Origin: Sphingomonas sp. Leaf230
GTDB lineage: Bacteria > Pseudomonadota > Alphaproteobacteria > Sphingomonadales > Sphingomonadaceae
NCBI RefSeq assembly: GCF_001421745.1
Contig: NZ_LMKW01000009.1
Coordinates: forward strand, 403,130-467,129
DNA length: 64,000 nucleotides
Direction of reading: 5' to 3'
Part shown: piece after piece, positions 27,563 through 36,535 of the stretch
Numbering within the stretch: the stretch's first letter is position 1
Layout of the letters: each line of letters starts with the position of its first letter
The notes under the pieces: model-generated
Databases searched by the model: none
What the model saw: the letters and a program-made list of their open reading frames with translations, nothing else
Told to the model about the DNA's origin: nothing
Program-made: the position numbers and the translations under genes

Positions 27563-29016
27563 AGGTTCACGCCCGACCAGTCGCCGCGGCTGATCCGTTC
27601 CGCCGCATCGGCGATCGCGGACCGGGCGGCTGCGTCGTCGCGGAGTTCGGGGGGGAAGCCCAGTCCCGAGTCGATCAGGCGCGCGACGACCTCGCTCGGC
27701 GTTCCATCGCGTGCTGCGTCCGCCAGGTGATCGCCGGCTGGATCGACGATCGGAATATTGTCGCGGGTGCGCTGCATCAGGAACGCTACCCACGCGCCGA
27801 GCGCGGTGACGACGCCCGCGGGCATGCGACCCGCGCGGCGGTTTGCGACCAGTGTGTCACCTAGCCGGTAGGGTAGCTTCTGCGATCCGTCCTGCGCGAT
27901 CTGGTCGAGCCGGTGGACGATGACCGGGTTGCGGAACCGCTGGAGCACGGCGGCGCGGTAGGCATCCAGGTCGAGGCCGGGGGTGCTGGGCAGCATCGGA
28001 ATGATGTCGTCGCGGATCATCGCGTCGACGAACCCGGCGAGCGCCGCATCGTTCATCGCGTCCGCCACGCTCGCCGCGCCGCGGAACAGGCCGACATAAG
28101 CGAGCGTCGAATGCGCGCCGTTGAGAATGCGCAACTTCGCCTTCTCGTAGCTGGCGACGTCGGTTGTGATCGTGGCGCCGACCGACGCGAGATCGGGGCC
28201 GAGCGGCGTGCCGATGTCCTCGATCACCCACTGTGCAAAGGATTCGCGTTGGACCGCGGCGAGGTCTTCGAGCCCGATCGCTTGGGCTACGTCGTCGTAG
28301 AGAGCAGGATCGGACGCGGGCGTGATCGAATCGACCATCGTCGACGGGACGCGCACTTCGCCGGCGATCCAGTCCGCCAGATCCGTATCGCCCACGCGCG
28401 CGAAGGCGACCAGGGCGGCGTGGAGCTTGGCGCCGTTGCTGGCGAGATTGTCGCATGGCATCGGCACGAACGGCGCGATCCGCGCATTTCGGCGCGCGGC
28501 GAGGCCTGCGACTAGCCATCCGACCAGGCTGCGCGGCGTTGTCGTCCCGGCGAGGTCATGGACGATATCGGCATGCGACAGGTCGAGTGTGCCGTTGGCG
28601 GCAAGGCAATAGCCCTTCTCGGTCACGGTCGAGGTCACAAGCCGTACCGCGGGATCGGCGAGCAGCGAATGTGTTTCTGCGGCGTCGTCGGGTCCGAGGA
28701 ATCGGCGATGTGCCCCAATTACCCGGTTCGACGACTCGGCGTCGCGGATCGCGAGCGTGTAGAGTCCGTCCTGCTCGGCGAGTGCTGCGACCGTCCGCTT
28801 GCTGCGCATCGAGACTGCGGCAATGCCCCAGCGTAGATCATGGTCCAGCAGCGCGTCGATATACGCCGCCTGATGCGCGCGGTGGAATGCGCCCGGCCCG
28901 AAATGAACGATGCCGATCGAGGGGAGGGGGCGGCCTCGAGGGCTCTGGATCGTCGCTGCAAGCTGGTCGAGCGTCGCATGGGTCAGTCGTGTCAAAGCGT
29001 TACTCCACGTTTCCAT
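27559..29016 (-). CDS. mannitol dehydrogenase family protein, fructuronate/tagaturonate reductase type
   Basis: A 485-aa long-chain polyol/hexuronate dehydrogenase. GIVHFGPGAFHRAHQAAYID carries the NAD-binding loop, VTEKGYCL follows, and the catalytic lysine region reads YEKAKLRILNGAHSTLAY. NADH-dependent reduction of D-fructuronate or D-tagaturonate is the likely reaction. The ATG at 29016 overlaps the upstream uxaA-like gene by 25 bases. With UxaA next door, tagaturonate (galacturonate route) is favoured, but mannitol or fructuronate use is possible. Confidence 0.8.
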   Translation of the reverse strand: METWSNALTRLTHATLDQLAATIQSPRGRPLPSIGIVHFGPGAFHRAHQAAYIDALLDHDLRWGIAAVSMRSKRTVAALAEQDGLYTLAIRDAESSNRVIGAHRRFLGPDDAAETHSLLADPAVRLVTSTVTEKGYCLAANGTLDLSHADIVHDLAGTTTPRSLVGWLVAGLAARRNARIAPFVPMPCDNLASNGAKLHAALVAFARVGDTDLADWIAGEVRVPSTMVDSITPASDPALYDDVAQAIGLEDLAAVQRESFAQWVIEDIGTPLGPDLASVGATITTDVASYEKAKLRILNGAHSTLAYVGLFRGAASVADAMNDAALAGFVDAMIRDDIIPMLPSTPGLDLDAYRAAVLQRFRNPVIVHRLDQIAQDGSQKLPYRLGDTLVANRRAGRMPAGVVTALGAWVAFLMQRTRDNIPIVDPAGDHLADAARDGTPSEVVARLIDSGLGFPPELRDDAAARSAIADAAERISRGDWSGVNL

Positions 29017-30470
29017 ATCGCGATTTCGCGTTCGCCATTGCGCTCGGCGGCGGTCTCGCGGCCCGATGCGATCGCGGCGATGCAGTCGAGCAACGCCGTT
29101 TCGGCCGAGGCGAACCCCTGGTCGAGGACCTGCCCGGCGTCGAAATCGATCCAGCCCGGCTTGCGCTGGGCAAGGTCGCTGTTCGACGCGATCTTGATCG
29201 TCGGTACGGGAAAGCCGAGCGGGGTGCCGCGTCCCGTCGTGAACAGGATCACGGTCGCGCCGGCGGCTGCGAGGGCGGTCGAGGATACCGCGTCGTTGCC
29301 GGGCGCCTCCAGCATCGTCAGCCCGTCGGTCCGTGCCTGCGCGCCATAGCCGATGACGTCGACGATCGGCGAGCGGCCGGCTTTCTGCACGGCGCCCAGC
29401 GACTTTTCCTCCAGCGTCGTGATTCCGCCGACGACGTTGCCGGGCGACGGGTTCTCCGACACCGGCTCGCCATGGTCGATGAAATATTGCTTGAAGCCGT
29501 TCACGACGCCGACGATCGCGTCGAACACCGAAACGTCGGCAGCGCGGTTCATCAGCGCCTGTTCCGCACCGAACATCTCGGGAATTTCGGTGAAGATCAC
29601 GCGGCCGCCGGCGCCGACGACCTCGTCGCTCATCCGGCCTACCAGCGGGTTGGCGGTCAGCCCTGACAAGCCGTCGGACCCGCCGCACTTCACGCCGAGC
29701 ACGAGCCGGTCGAGCCCGACCTCCTGCCGTTCGCAGGCCGCCAACGCCGCCAGTTCCTCGACCAGCGCGATGCCTTCCTCGACCTCGTCGACGCTCAGCT
29801 GTGCCGTCAGCGTGCGGATTGCCGGGCGTCGCCATGCGGGGATCGCCTCGACCAGCGCATTGATCTGGTTCTCCTCGCAGCCGAGTCCGACGATCAGCAC
29901 GCCGCCGGCATTGGGATGGCAGGCGAGGCTCGCGAGGATCTGGCGCGTGCCGTCGAGATCGTGGCCGAGTTGCGAACAGCCGTGCGGGTGGCTGAACGCG
30001 TGGACGCCGTCGATCTTGCCGGCCAAGGTCGCCCCGGCCCTGGTGGCGATCCGCTCGGCGGTCCGCGCGACGCATCCGACGGTGGGGAGTATCCAGATCT
30101 CGTTGCGCGTGCCGACCCGGCCGTCAGGACGAACGTAACCGTGGAAGGTCGTATGGCGGGGGGATGCCGCGACCGGCTCATCCGTTGGGGCGAAACCGTA
30201 ATCGAGCGTGCCGGCCAATCCGGTCGACAGGTTCTGACTGTGGACATGATCGCCCGGTGCGATGGTGTCCGTCGCCCGCCCGATCGAATAGCCGTATTTC
30301 GTCACGTCCGCCCCGGGTGCGATCGCGTCGAGTGCGATCTTGTGGCCGCGCGGAACGGCCTGCGTCAGGGTGAGCAGGGCGTCGCCGGTATCGATCCGGT
30401 CGCCGATATCGCAGTCGCGCAGCAGCGTCGCGACGCTGTCGCCTGCGCGGACTATTACTGCATCGACCAT
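28992..30470 (-). CDS. uxaA: UxaA-family altronate dehydratase
   Basis: A 492-aa dehydratase with an N-terminal SAF domain (about 1-100) and the UxaA core: GYVRPDGRVGTRNEIWILPT, CSQLGHDL, GLGCEENQIN, LGVKCGGSDGLSGLTANPLVG and TTGRGTPLGFPVPTIKI. The conserved cysteines suggest an Fe-dependent active site. Converts D-altronate to 2-keto-3-deoxygluconate. The ATG at 30470 follows GGTTCGGA; the frame to 30527 is dropped. Operon with the reductase, which overlaps it by 25 bases. A galactarate/altronate specificity switch cannot be excluded. Confidence 0.83.
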   Translation of the reverse strand: MVDAVIVRAGDSVATLLRDCDIGDRIDTGDALLTLTQAVPRGHKIALDAIAPGADVTKYGYSIGRATDTIAPGDHVHSQNLSTGLAGTLDYGFAPTDEPVAASPRHTTFHGYVRPDGRVGTRNEIWILPTVGCVARTAERIATRAGATLAGKIDGVHAFSHPHGCSQLGHDLDGTRQILASLACHPNAGGVLIVGLGCEENQINALVEAIPAWRRPAIRTLTAQLSVDEVEEGIALVEELAALAACERQEVGLDRLVLGVKCGGSDGLSGLTANPLVGRMSDEVVGAGGRVIFTEIPEMFGAEQALMNRAADVSVFDAIVGVVNGFKQYFIDHGEPVSENPSPGNVVGGITTLEEKSLGAVQKAGRSPIVDVIGYGAQARTDGLTMLEAPGNDAVSSTALAAAGATVILFTTGRGTPLGFPVPTIKIASNSDLAQRKPGWIDFDAGQVLDQGFASAETALLDCIAAIASGRETAAERNGEREIAIWKRGVTL

Positions 30471-30674
30471 TCCGAACCCTCCGCCCCGTTTTCCCGTGCA
30501 GGACCGCATAGTATCAAATCGGCGCACGACGCACGAATAAAGCTATCGGGTAGCATCATCGGATCGAGCAGGGCGCGCGTGTCTCCGCTACGATTATTGG
30601 TAGTTCGGCGCTTTTTGAGGGCCAACGGCAATGAAGTGCGTGTCTCGACGCGGCTTCAGCCGAGCCCAAGTCGA

Positions 30675-30701
30675 TTGGACCGGTGCATGACACCGGTCCA
30701 A
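30675..30701 (-). terminator. hairpin downstream of the small membrane protein gene
   Basis: TTGGACCGGTG and CACCGGTCCAA form an 11-bp perfect stem with a 5-base loop, starting 4 bases after the stop codon at 30706. No strong T-run follows, so it may be a weak intrinsic terminator or a 3'-protecting structure. Confidence 0.5.
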
Positions 30702-30705
30702 CAGA

Positions 30706-30957
30706 TTAGTTGCTGTCGGAATCGTCGCCATCGTCGATCGCGAGATACAGACCACCACCGACCGCAACGGCGGCAAGAGCGATGATAATGAAACCGCCGT
30801 CGGCGACTTTGGATTTCTTGACGGTCGGCGTACCGACGCGTGCCGACTTGATCGTCGAGAGGCTGGATGCCGGGTTGGCGGAAGCCGCGTTCGCTGCAAC
30901 TGGTGCGGCGAGCAGCATGAGGCCAGCCGATGCCGTGGTAAGTGACTTAAGAAACAT
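30706..30957 (-). CDS. small secreted/membrane protein of unknown function
   Basis: An 83-aa protein: signal peptide MFLKSLTTASAGLMLLAAP then VAANA, a short basic linker (TVKKSKVADGG), a second hydrophobic segment (FIIIALAAVAVGGGLYLAI) and an acidic tail DDGDDSDSN. GGAG precedes the ATG at 30957. Such small proteins are common in sphingomonads but unassigned. Upstream lies an 18-bp palindrome in an AT-rich promoter region; downstream is a hairpin, so it is monocistronic. Confidence 0.7.
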   Translation of the reverse strand: MFLKSLTTASAGLMLLAAPVAANAASANPASSLSTIKSARVGTPTVKKSKVADGGFIIIALAAVAVGGGLYLAIDDGDDSDSN

Positions 30958-31009
30958 GAAATCTCCACTGTTTGAGTAAGACTTCATCCTAAACCACAAA
31001 GTATCTTAA

Positions 31010-31027
31010 CATGAAATAAGTTTCATG
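31010..31027. promoter_or_regulatory. 18-bp palindrome upstream of the small membrane protein gene
   Basis: CATGAAA-TAAG-TTTCATG is a perfect 7-bp inverted repeat, 53-70 bases upstream of the start at 30957 in a locally AT-rich stretch. Position fits an operator or activator site. The rest of the interval 31030-31278 shows no gene or structure I can support. Confidence 0.45.
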
Positions 31028-31278
31028 AACTAAAGAATGTTCGTCAGACCTAAGTGTCGGTAGAAGCTACGAATTTGCGCGAATACCCGCCAAATGCCGC
31101 CCATCACGAACGCGTCCCGCCCGGGATCTGCTTTGAGCTTGGACTTTTAGGCATCTGGGGGGAGCGGCAGGTCAGACGTCGTCGCAAGAATGACCGAAAC
31201 TGGCTGAAGGCATTTGCAAAGGGGGTTCCGGCCTACCGGCATCTCGCGAAGAAGCGAGGACTTGTCCGGCTAAAAAAA

Positions 31279-31353
31279 TGGCTCCCTGAGTAGGATTCGA
31301 ACCTACGGCCACTCGATTAACAGTCGAGAGCTCTACCGCTGAGCTATCAGGGA
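31279..31353 (-). tRNA. tRNA-Asn (anticodon GTT)
   Basis: 75-nt cloverleaf on the minus strand: acceptor TCCCTGA/TCAGGGA, D-arm GCTCAGCGGTAGAGC, anticodon stem CTCGA/TCGAG with loop CTGTTAA, T-loop GGTTCGAATCC and encoded CCA. Confidence 0.95.
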
Positions 31354-31370
31354 ACGTTGCCGGAGGCGGC

Positions 31371-31398
31371 TCTATAAACGGCCGGTCGGACGATGCAA
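31371..31398 (-). promoter_or_regulatory. sigma70-like promoter for tRNA-Asn
   Basis: On the minus strand TTGCAT (31398-31393) and TATAGA (31376-31371) are separated by 16 bases; transcription would begin about 10 bases before the tRNA 5' end. Confidence 0.45.
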
Positions 31399-31441
31399 GC
31401 GCGTTTCGCCGCAAAAATGCAAAGTCCGCGATAAACCGCGT

Positions 31442-32221
31442 TCAGGCGACGAACTGTTCCATCGTGATCCGGTCGTCGAGCGCGTGCTCGGGATCGAACA
31501 GCAGCGTGAGTTCGCGGGCGCGGTCCATGCAGATGTCGACCTGCGCGACGTCGCGGATCTCGCGCTGGTCGGCGACCGCGGAGACGGGGCGCTTGCCGGG
31601 GTCGAGCACGCGGATGCGGATGCGGGCCTTGTCGGGTAGGATGGCGCCACGCCAGCGTCGTGGGCGGAACGGGCTGATCGGGGTCAGCGCGACCATGCCC
31701 GAGCCGAGCGGCAGGATCGGACCGTGCGCGGAGAGATTGTACGCGGTCGAGCCGGCCGGCGTGGCGACGAGGATGCCGTCGCAGGCGAGTTCGGCGAGGA
31801 CGACGCGGTCGTTCACCGTCACTTCGAGATTGGCGGTCTGGCGGGTCTCGCGCAGGAACGAGACTTCGTTGATCGCGGGCAGCGTGTGCGTCCGGCCATC
31901 GACGCCGATCGCGGTCATGCTGAGCGGGATGACCTTGAACGGTTTCGCGCGCTCCAGCCGGTCGGTGAGGCCGTGGTGGCGCCATTCGTTCATCAGGAAG
32001 CCGACCGTGCCCAGGTTCATACCGAATACGGGGACGGGCGGCTTGCGGCGCTCCAGCATCGTGTGCAGCGTCTGGAGCATGAACCCGTCGCCGCCGAGCG
32101 CGATGATGACGTCCGCGTCCTCGACCGGCACCCACTCGCCCATGTCGGCGAGCTCCGCTTCGGCGGCACGAGCAGGCGGGGTATTGGACGCGACCAGCGC
32201 CCGCCGCTCGTATCGGCTCAT
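31442..32221 (-). CDS. nadK: NAD kinase
   Basis: A 259-aa ATP-NAD kinase making NADP+. ALGGDGFMLQTLH contains the GGDG motif at about residues 43-46; GMNLGTVGFLMNEW and the STAYNLSAHGPI region complete the NAD site. Slightly short, as in other alphaproteobacterial NadK. Its ATG overlaps the moaA stop by 4 bases, so it is translated from the moaA-nadK mRNA. Confidence 0.93.
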   Translation of the reverse strand: MSRYERRALVASNTPPARAAEAELADMGEWVPVEDADVIIALGGDGFMLQTLHTMLERRKPPVPVFGMNLGTVGFLMNEWRHHGLTDRLERAKPFKVIPLSMTAIGVDGRTHTLPAINEVSFLRETRQTANLEVTVNDRVVLAELACDGILVATPAGSTAYNLSAHGPILPLGSGMVALTPISPFRPRRWRGAILPDKARIRIRVLDPGKRPVSAVADQREIRDVAQVDICMDRARELTLLFDPEHALDDRITMEQFVA

Positions 32222-33231
32222 CCGCCGGTGACGCTCATGTGGCGTGCGACCGCGGGTCCTTCGCCCTGGCCGATGCGGAAGTCATGCGCCTTGGGCTTGG
32301 CGAACAGACCAGCGTCGATCGCTTCGTCGAGACCAGCGGTGCCACCTTCGCGCAATGCCGCCTTCAGGTCGACCTGATCGTCATGGCCCAGGCACATGTA
32401 CAGCTTGCCCTCGGTGGTCAGGCGCACCCGGTTGCAGCCTTCGCAGAAATTGGCGGTCAGTGGCGAGATCAGGCCGAGGCGCGTGCGCGTGCCGTCGACG
32501 TTCCAATAGCGTGCGGGGCCGCCGGTCTTGTGCGCGTCGCGGGCAAGCGTGAACTGTTGGCCAAGGTCATCGAACACCTTGGTCAGCGGCAGGAAGCGGT
32601 CGGTACGGTCCTCATCGATCGCGCCGAGCGGCATCGTCTCGATCAGCGACAGGTCAAAGCCCTCATCGCGACACCAGGCGAGCATCGGTGCGATCTCGTC
32701 CTCGTTGAAGCCTTTCAGCGCGACCATGTTGATCTTGATCGCAAGCCCCGCGTCGCGTGCGGCGTAGATCCCGCCGATCACCTGCGACACGTCGCCGTGG
32801 CGGGTGATGTAGCGGAACCGCTCGGGATCGCGGCTGTCCATGCTGACGTTGACGCGGCGGATGCCAGCGTCGACCATCGCCTCGGCATGCTGCGCGAGGC
32901 GCGTGCCGTTGGTGGTCATCGTCAGCTCTTCCAAGCCCGATCCGATGTTGTGACCCAGGCGCTGGACCAGTTCGGCGACGTCGCGACGCACGAGCGGCTC
33001 ACCGCCAGACAAGCGAATCTTCGTCACGCCGCGCGCGATGAAACGCTCGGCGATGATCGCGATCTCTTCGAGGCTCAGCAGCTTGCTGCGCGGCAGGAAC
33101 GTCATCTTTTCGGACATGCAGTACCGGCAGCGCAGATCGCAGCGATCGGTCACCGAAATCCGCAGATACTTGATCGTGCGACCATGCGTATCGCGCAGCG
33201 GCTTTTGCTCGAGGGTGGGCGCGATCGTCAT
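32218..33231 (-). CDS. moaA: GTP 3',8-cyclase MoaA
   Basis: A 337-aa radical-SAM enzyme for the first step of molybdenum cofactor synthesis. The N-terminal cluster motif is CDLRCRYCMSEK, the C-terminal cluster lies in NFCEGCNRVRLTTEGKLYMC, and the protein ends in the essential Gly-Gly. The ATG at 33231 has GGAGGAG immediately upstream; the frame to 33357 is not used. No other moa gene is nearby. Followed by nadK with a 4-base overlap. Confidence 0.93.
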   Translation of the reverse strand: MTIAPTLEQKPLRDTHGRTIKYLRISVTDRCDLRCRYCMSEKMTFLPRSKLLSLEEIAIIAERFIARGVTKIRLSGGEPLVRRDVAELVQRLGHNIGSGLEELTMTTNGTRLAQHAEAMVDAGIRRVNVSMDSRDPERFRYITRHGDVSQVIGGIYAARDAGLAIKINMVALKGFNEDEIAPMLAWCRDEGFDLSLIETMPLGAIDEDRTDRFLPLTKVFDDLGQQFTLARDAHKTGGPARYWNVDGTRTRLGLISPLTANFCEGCNRVRLTTEGKLYMCLGHDDQVDLKAALREGGTAGLDEAIDAGLFAKPKAHDFRIGQGEGPAVARHMSVTGG

Positions 33232-33346
33232 CTCCTCCGAGCTAAGACCTGACTGTCCCACTAACAAGGCCAGATCGGCTGGTATTGGATTGGCGCGCGG
33301 CGATACGGCGGCTAGGCTCGCACCGATCGAGCGAGGTGCGACGGAT

Positions 33347-35029
33347 ATGGAAGACATGCAGATCGCAACGACGCTGTTCGCGGTATCGTTCCGTCAACGT
33401 GATGAGATCGCGGAGATTTTGGCAAGCGCAGGCGCAGGTGCGGGCTGGCAGGCGGCGGTCGTGAGCGATGCCGATGGGTTGGAAAGCCGGTTCCTGGGGA
33501 GTGGTGCCGCGGTCGCGTTGATCGATGCGCGCGGTGCGCTCGACGACGGACTTTCGGCGACGCGCAGGCTGGGCGGGTTGGTCGCCACCAACGGTGCGGC
33601 CTTGCTGGTGCTGGTATCGCGCGGCGATGTCGAGGCGATCGGCGAGTTCTTCGATGCGGGCGCGACGCAATTCCTGGCTAGTCCGGCCAGCGAAGGCGAA
33701 CTCGTCCAGGCGCTGCGGTTCGCGGGGCGCCACGCCGCCCGCGCATCCGGCGGCGCGATCGATCGGCGCGGCATACCGGGCGCATCGCACTATGACAGGG
33801 AGACCGGCGAAGCGCGGCGCTGGATCGTCAGCCGTATCGCCGAGGAGCGGCCGGTGGCGGTGGTGCTGGTCGCGCTGTCGCGCCTCGACATCGTAAATGC
33901 GGCGCATGGCCGTCCCGCGGTGGATGGCCTGATCGAAGCCGCGGTGTTGCGCGCGGAGACGGTCGCGCGCCAGGCGATCGGCGTGGATGCGATGGTCGCG
34001 CGGCTTGGCGGGTCGGAGTTCGTGCTCGTGATCGAGGCGGCCGGTGCGGCGGTGACGGCGGCGATCACCGCGCTGGATGCCGCCCTCGCGCGGCCGTTCG
34101 CGGTGGCGGATACGCGCGCCGTGCTAGGGTGCCGCTTCGGCGTGGCGCAGCGCCAGCCGGGCGACGATGCGGCGGCGTTGCTGCGCCGGGCGAGCGAGGC
34201 GCTGGCCGAGGCGAAGGCGAGCGACGGATCGGTGCTCCACGTCGCGCTGCCCGACGGCGTCGCGCCGATCGACGCGCTTGCGATCGACCTGCACCATGCG
34301 ATCGAGCGCGACGAGATCGACCTGCGCTGGCAGCCGCAGGTCGAGATCGCGAGCGGCGAGATCACGGGGGTCGAGGCCTTGGCGCGCTGGAACCACCGGG
34401 CGCTCGGGCCGCTCGGCGCGGATACGCTGTTCGACGCCGCCGACCGCGCCGATCTGGGCATCGCGTTGTCGGACCACATCCAGCGGCTGGTGCTGGCGCG
34501 TGCGGTCGCGTGGCCGGAGGTTCTGGGGACATTGCGCGTGTCGCTGAACCTGACCGCGGCGGATATCACGCGGCCGGGGTTTGCGGCGCTGTTCCTCGCG
34601 CGGATCGACGAGAGCGGCTTCCCGCGCGGGCGGCTGACGGTCGAGATTACCGAGACAGGGTTGATCGAGGATCTGGCGGCGGCATCGGCACTGCTGGCGG
34701 AACTGCGTGGGGCAGGGTGCCGGGTGGCGATCGACGATTTCGGGACGGGCTATTCCAGTCTCGCCTATCTGAAGTCGCTGCCGCTCGATTACGTGAAGAT
34801 CGACAAGTCGCTGGTGCGAGACATCGACGGCAGCGCGCGCGACCGCGTGGTGGTCGCCGGCGCGATCACGATGGCGCGTTCGCTGGGGCTCGCGGTGATC
34901 GCCGAGGGGGTCGAGCGGCCGTCGCAGCTCGAACTGCTCGCCGCGGGTGGATGCAGCCTGTACCAGGGCTTCCTGCTGTCCGAGCCGGTCGGCGAGGCGG
35001 CCTTGCTCGAACTGATGGCGAGAGAATGA
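33347..35029 (+). CDS. EAL-domain c-di-GMP phosphodiesterase with degenerate GGDEF
   Basis: A 560-aa soluble protein. Residues 1-125 look like a divergent receiver-type domain. A GGDEF domain at about 145-295 has GGSEF instead of GGDEF, so cyclase activity is unlikely. The EAL domain at about 310-555 keeps VEALARW, NLTAADI, EITETG, DDFGTGYSS, KIDKSLV and AEGVE, so it should cleave c-di-GMP. ATG at 33347 with GAGG upstream. Divergent from moaA. The following NTF2-like gene overlaps its stop (ATGATG). Confidence 0.87.
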   Translation: MEDMQIATTLFAVSFRQRDEIAEILASAGAGAGWQAAVVSDADGLESRFLGSGAAVALIDARGALDDGLSATRRLGGLVATNGAALLVLVSRGDVEAIGEFFDAGATQFLASPASEGELVQALRFAGRHAARASGGAIDRRGIPGASHYDRETGEARRWIVSRIAEERPVAVVLVALSRLDIVNAAHGRPAVDGLIEAAVLRAETVARQAIGVDAMVARLGGSEFVLVIEAAGAAVTAAITALDAALARPFAVADTRAVLGCRFGVAQRQPGDDAAALLRRASEALAEAKASDGSVLHVALPDGVAPIDALAIDLHHAIERDEIDLRWQPQVEIASGEITGVEALARWNHRALGPLGADTLFDAADRADLGIALSDHIQRLVLARAVAWPEVLGTLRVSLNLTAADITRPGFAALFLARIDESGFPRGRLTVEITETGLIEDLAAASALLAELRGAGCRVAIDDFGTGYSSLAYLKSLPLDYVKIDKSLVRDIDGSARDRVVVAGAITMARSLGLAVIAEGVERPSQLELLAAGGCSLYQGFLLSEPVGEAALLELMARE

Positions 35030-35451
35030 TGCGTACCCTGATGCTACCCCTCGCGATCGTCGCGATCGCAGCACCCGCGATCGCGCAGACGCCCGCCGAA
35101 ATCGCGATCCGCAAGGGCATGGAAGCGAGCGGGGCGGGCTGGAACGCGGGCGATCTCGCGCGGTTCATGGACATCTATGCCGAGGACGCGGTGTTCGTGA
35201 CGCCGAAGGGATTGCTTCGCGGCAAGCCGGCGATTTCGGATAAATACCGGTCCAGCTTCAGCGGCACGGGCAATGCGCGCGGCAAGCTGTCGTTCGCGTT
35301 CCTGGAGATGCGCGGTCTGGATCCGGCGCATGCGATGCTGTTCGCACGGTGGACGCTGACCGGGGCGTCGACCAGCGAATCGGGCATGACGACTTTGGTG
35401 TTCGAACGGCGTGGCGGCGCGTGGAAGATCATTTCGGACCACAGCAGCTGA
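35026..35451 (+). CDS. secreted NTF2-like (DUF4440/SgcJ type) protein
   Basis: A 141-aa protein with a signal peptide (MMRTLMLPLAIVAIAAPAIA, cut before QTPAE) and a small cone-shaped NTF2-like domain: WNAGDLARFMDIYAEDAVFV, LLRGKPAISDKY, and the C-terminal VFERRGGAWKIISDHSS strand. Members bind small ligands or act as isomerases; no catalytic residue stands out here. Start overlaps the upstream EAL gene stop by 4 bases, implying coupling, though a periplasmic partner for a cytosolic phosphodiesterase is unexpected. Confidence 0.72.
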   Translation: MMRTLMLPLAIVAIAAPAIAQTPAEIAIRKGMEASGAGWNAGDLARFMDIYAEDAVFVTPKGLLRGKPAISDKYRSSFSGTGNARGKLSFAFLEMRGLDPAHAMLFARWTLTGASTSESGMTTLVFERRGGAWKIISDHSS

Positions 35452-35480
35452 ATGTCCGACGAACGATGTGGGAGGACACG

Positions 35481-36467
35481 ATGACACAGCGGCTCGACCG
35501 CGCGACTGCTGCGCGATTTGCCGGGCTGACGCTGGGGCATCTGACGCGCGAATGGCCGTACAAGCTCGACCAGGTCCTCGACGGGCCCGGTGACCTGGCG
35601 CTGCCGAAGACGCTGCATCCGGTGTTTCACGGCAGTTTCGACTGGCATAGTTGCGTGCATGGCTGGTGGCAGGTGATGCGCCTCGCGCGGCTGTATCCGG
35701 ACATGGCGGAGGCCGCCGCGGTCGAGGCGCTGGCCGACCGGATGCTGGTGCCCGCGCTGATCGCGGGAGAGGTGGCGTATCTCGATCGGCCGGGCACCGG
35801 CGGGTTCGAGCGGCCCTATGGCTGGGGATGGCTGCTCGCGCTGCACGACGAGTTGGCGCGGCGGCCAGATCGGCCCTGGGCGGCGGCGGTCGAGCCGTTG
35901 GCACGCGCGTTTGCGGCGCGGTTTGCGGCGTATCTGCCGAAGCTGATCTACCCGGTGCGGAGCGGGAAGCATGACTGCACCGCGTTCGCCTTGGTCCATG
36001 CGCTGCGCTGGGCGCGGGGGCACGATGCGTCGCTCGCCGCGTTGATCGAGGCGCGCGCGAGGGACTGGTACGGGGACGACCGCGACTGTCGGCCGTTCGA
36101 GCCTAGCGGGGAGGATTTCCTGTCGGCGACGCTGTGCGAGGCGGCGTTGATGAAGGACGTGCTCGGGGCCGAGTTCGCGGCTTGGTTGGCGACGTTCCTG
36201 CCCGATCCGTTCGGTGCCGCGACGGCGTGCCTGCGCTCCCCCGCGATCGTCAGCGACCGGTCCGACGGCCGCCTCGCGCATCTCGATGGCGTGAACCTGT
36301 CGCGCGCGTGGTGCTGGCGGACGATCGCCGACGCGCTGCCCGATCCTGCCGCCGCCCGCGCGATCGCCGACGCGCATCTGGCAGAGGCGCTGCCGCATCT
36401 CGCGGACGATTACATGGGCGAGCATTGGCTGGCGACGTTCGCGCTGCTCGCGCTGGAGGCTGCATGA
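35481..36467 (+). CDS. DUF2891 family protein
   Basis: A 328-aa protein with HPVFHGSFDWHSCVHGWWQV near residue 50, tryptophan- and histidine-rich as in DUF2891. Repeating alpha-helical pairs follow (YGWGWLLALHDEL, MGEHWLATFALLAL), suggesting an alpha/alpha barrel similar to some glycosidases, but no function is established. GGAGG precedes the ATG at 35481. No signal peptide. Same strand as its neighbours. Confidence 0.78.
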   Translation: MTQRLDRATAARFAGLTLGHLTREWPYKLDQVLDGPGDLALPKTLHPVFHGSFDWHSCVHGWWQVMRLARLYPDMAEAAAVEALADRMLVPALIAGEVAYLDRPGTGGFERPYGWGWLLALHDELARRPDRPWAAAVEPLARAFAARFAAYLPKLIYPVRSGKHDCTAFALVHALRWARGHDASLAALIEARARDWYGDDRDCRPFEPSGEDFLSATLCEAALMKDVLGAEFAAWLATFLPDPFGAATACLRSPAIVSDRSDGRLAHLDGVNLSRAWCWRTIADALPDPAAARAIADAHLAEALPHLADDYMGEHWLATFALLALEAA

Positions 36468-36535
36468 TCTGAAGAGAAGGGCTGGCGTAGCGGACCGCGC
36501 TGCCTACAGTCGCATCACTGAACGATAAGAGAGTG

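Noticed and set aside
31054..31293. 79-codon open frame with a basic C-terminus
   Set aside because: It runs into tRNA-Asn, has no ribosome site, and shows no domain.
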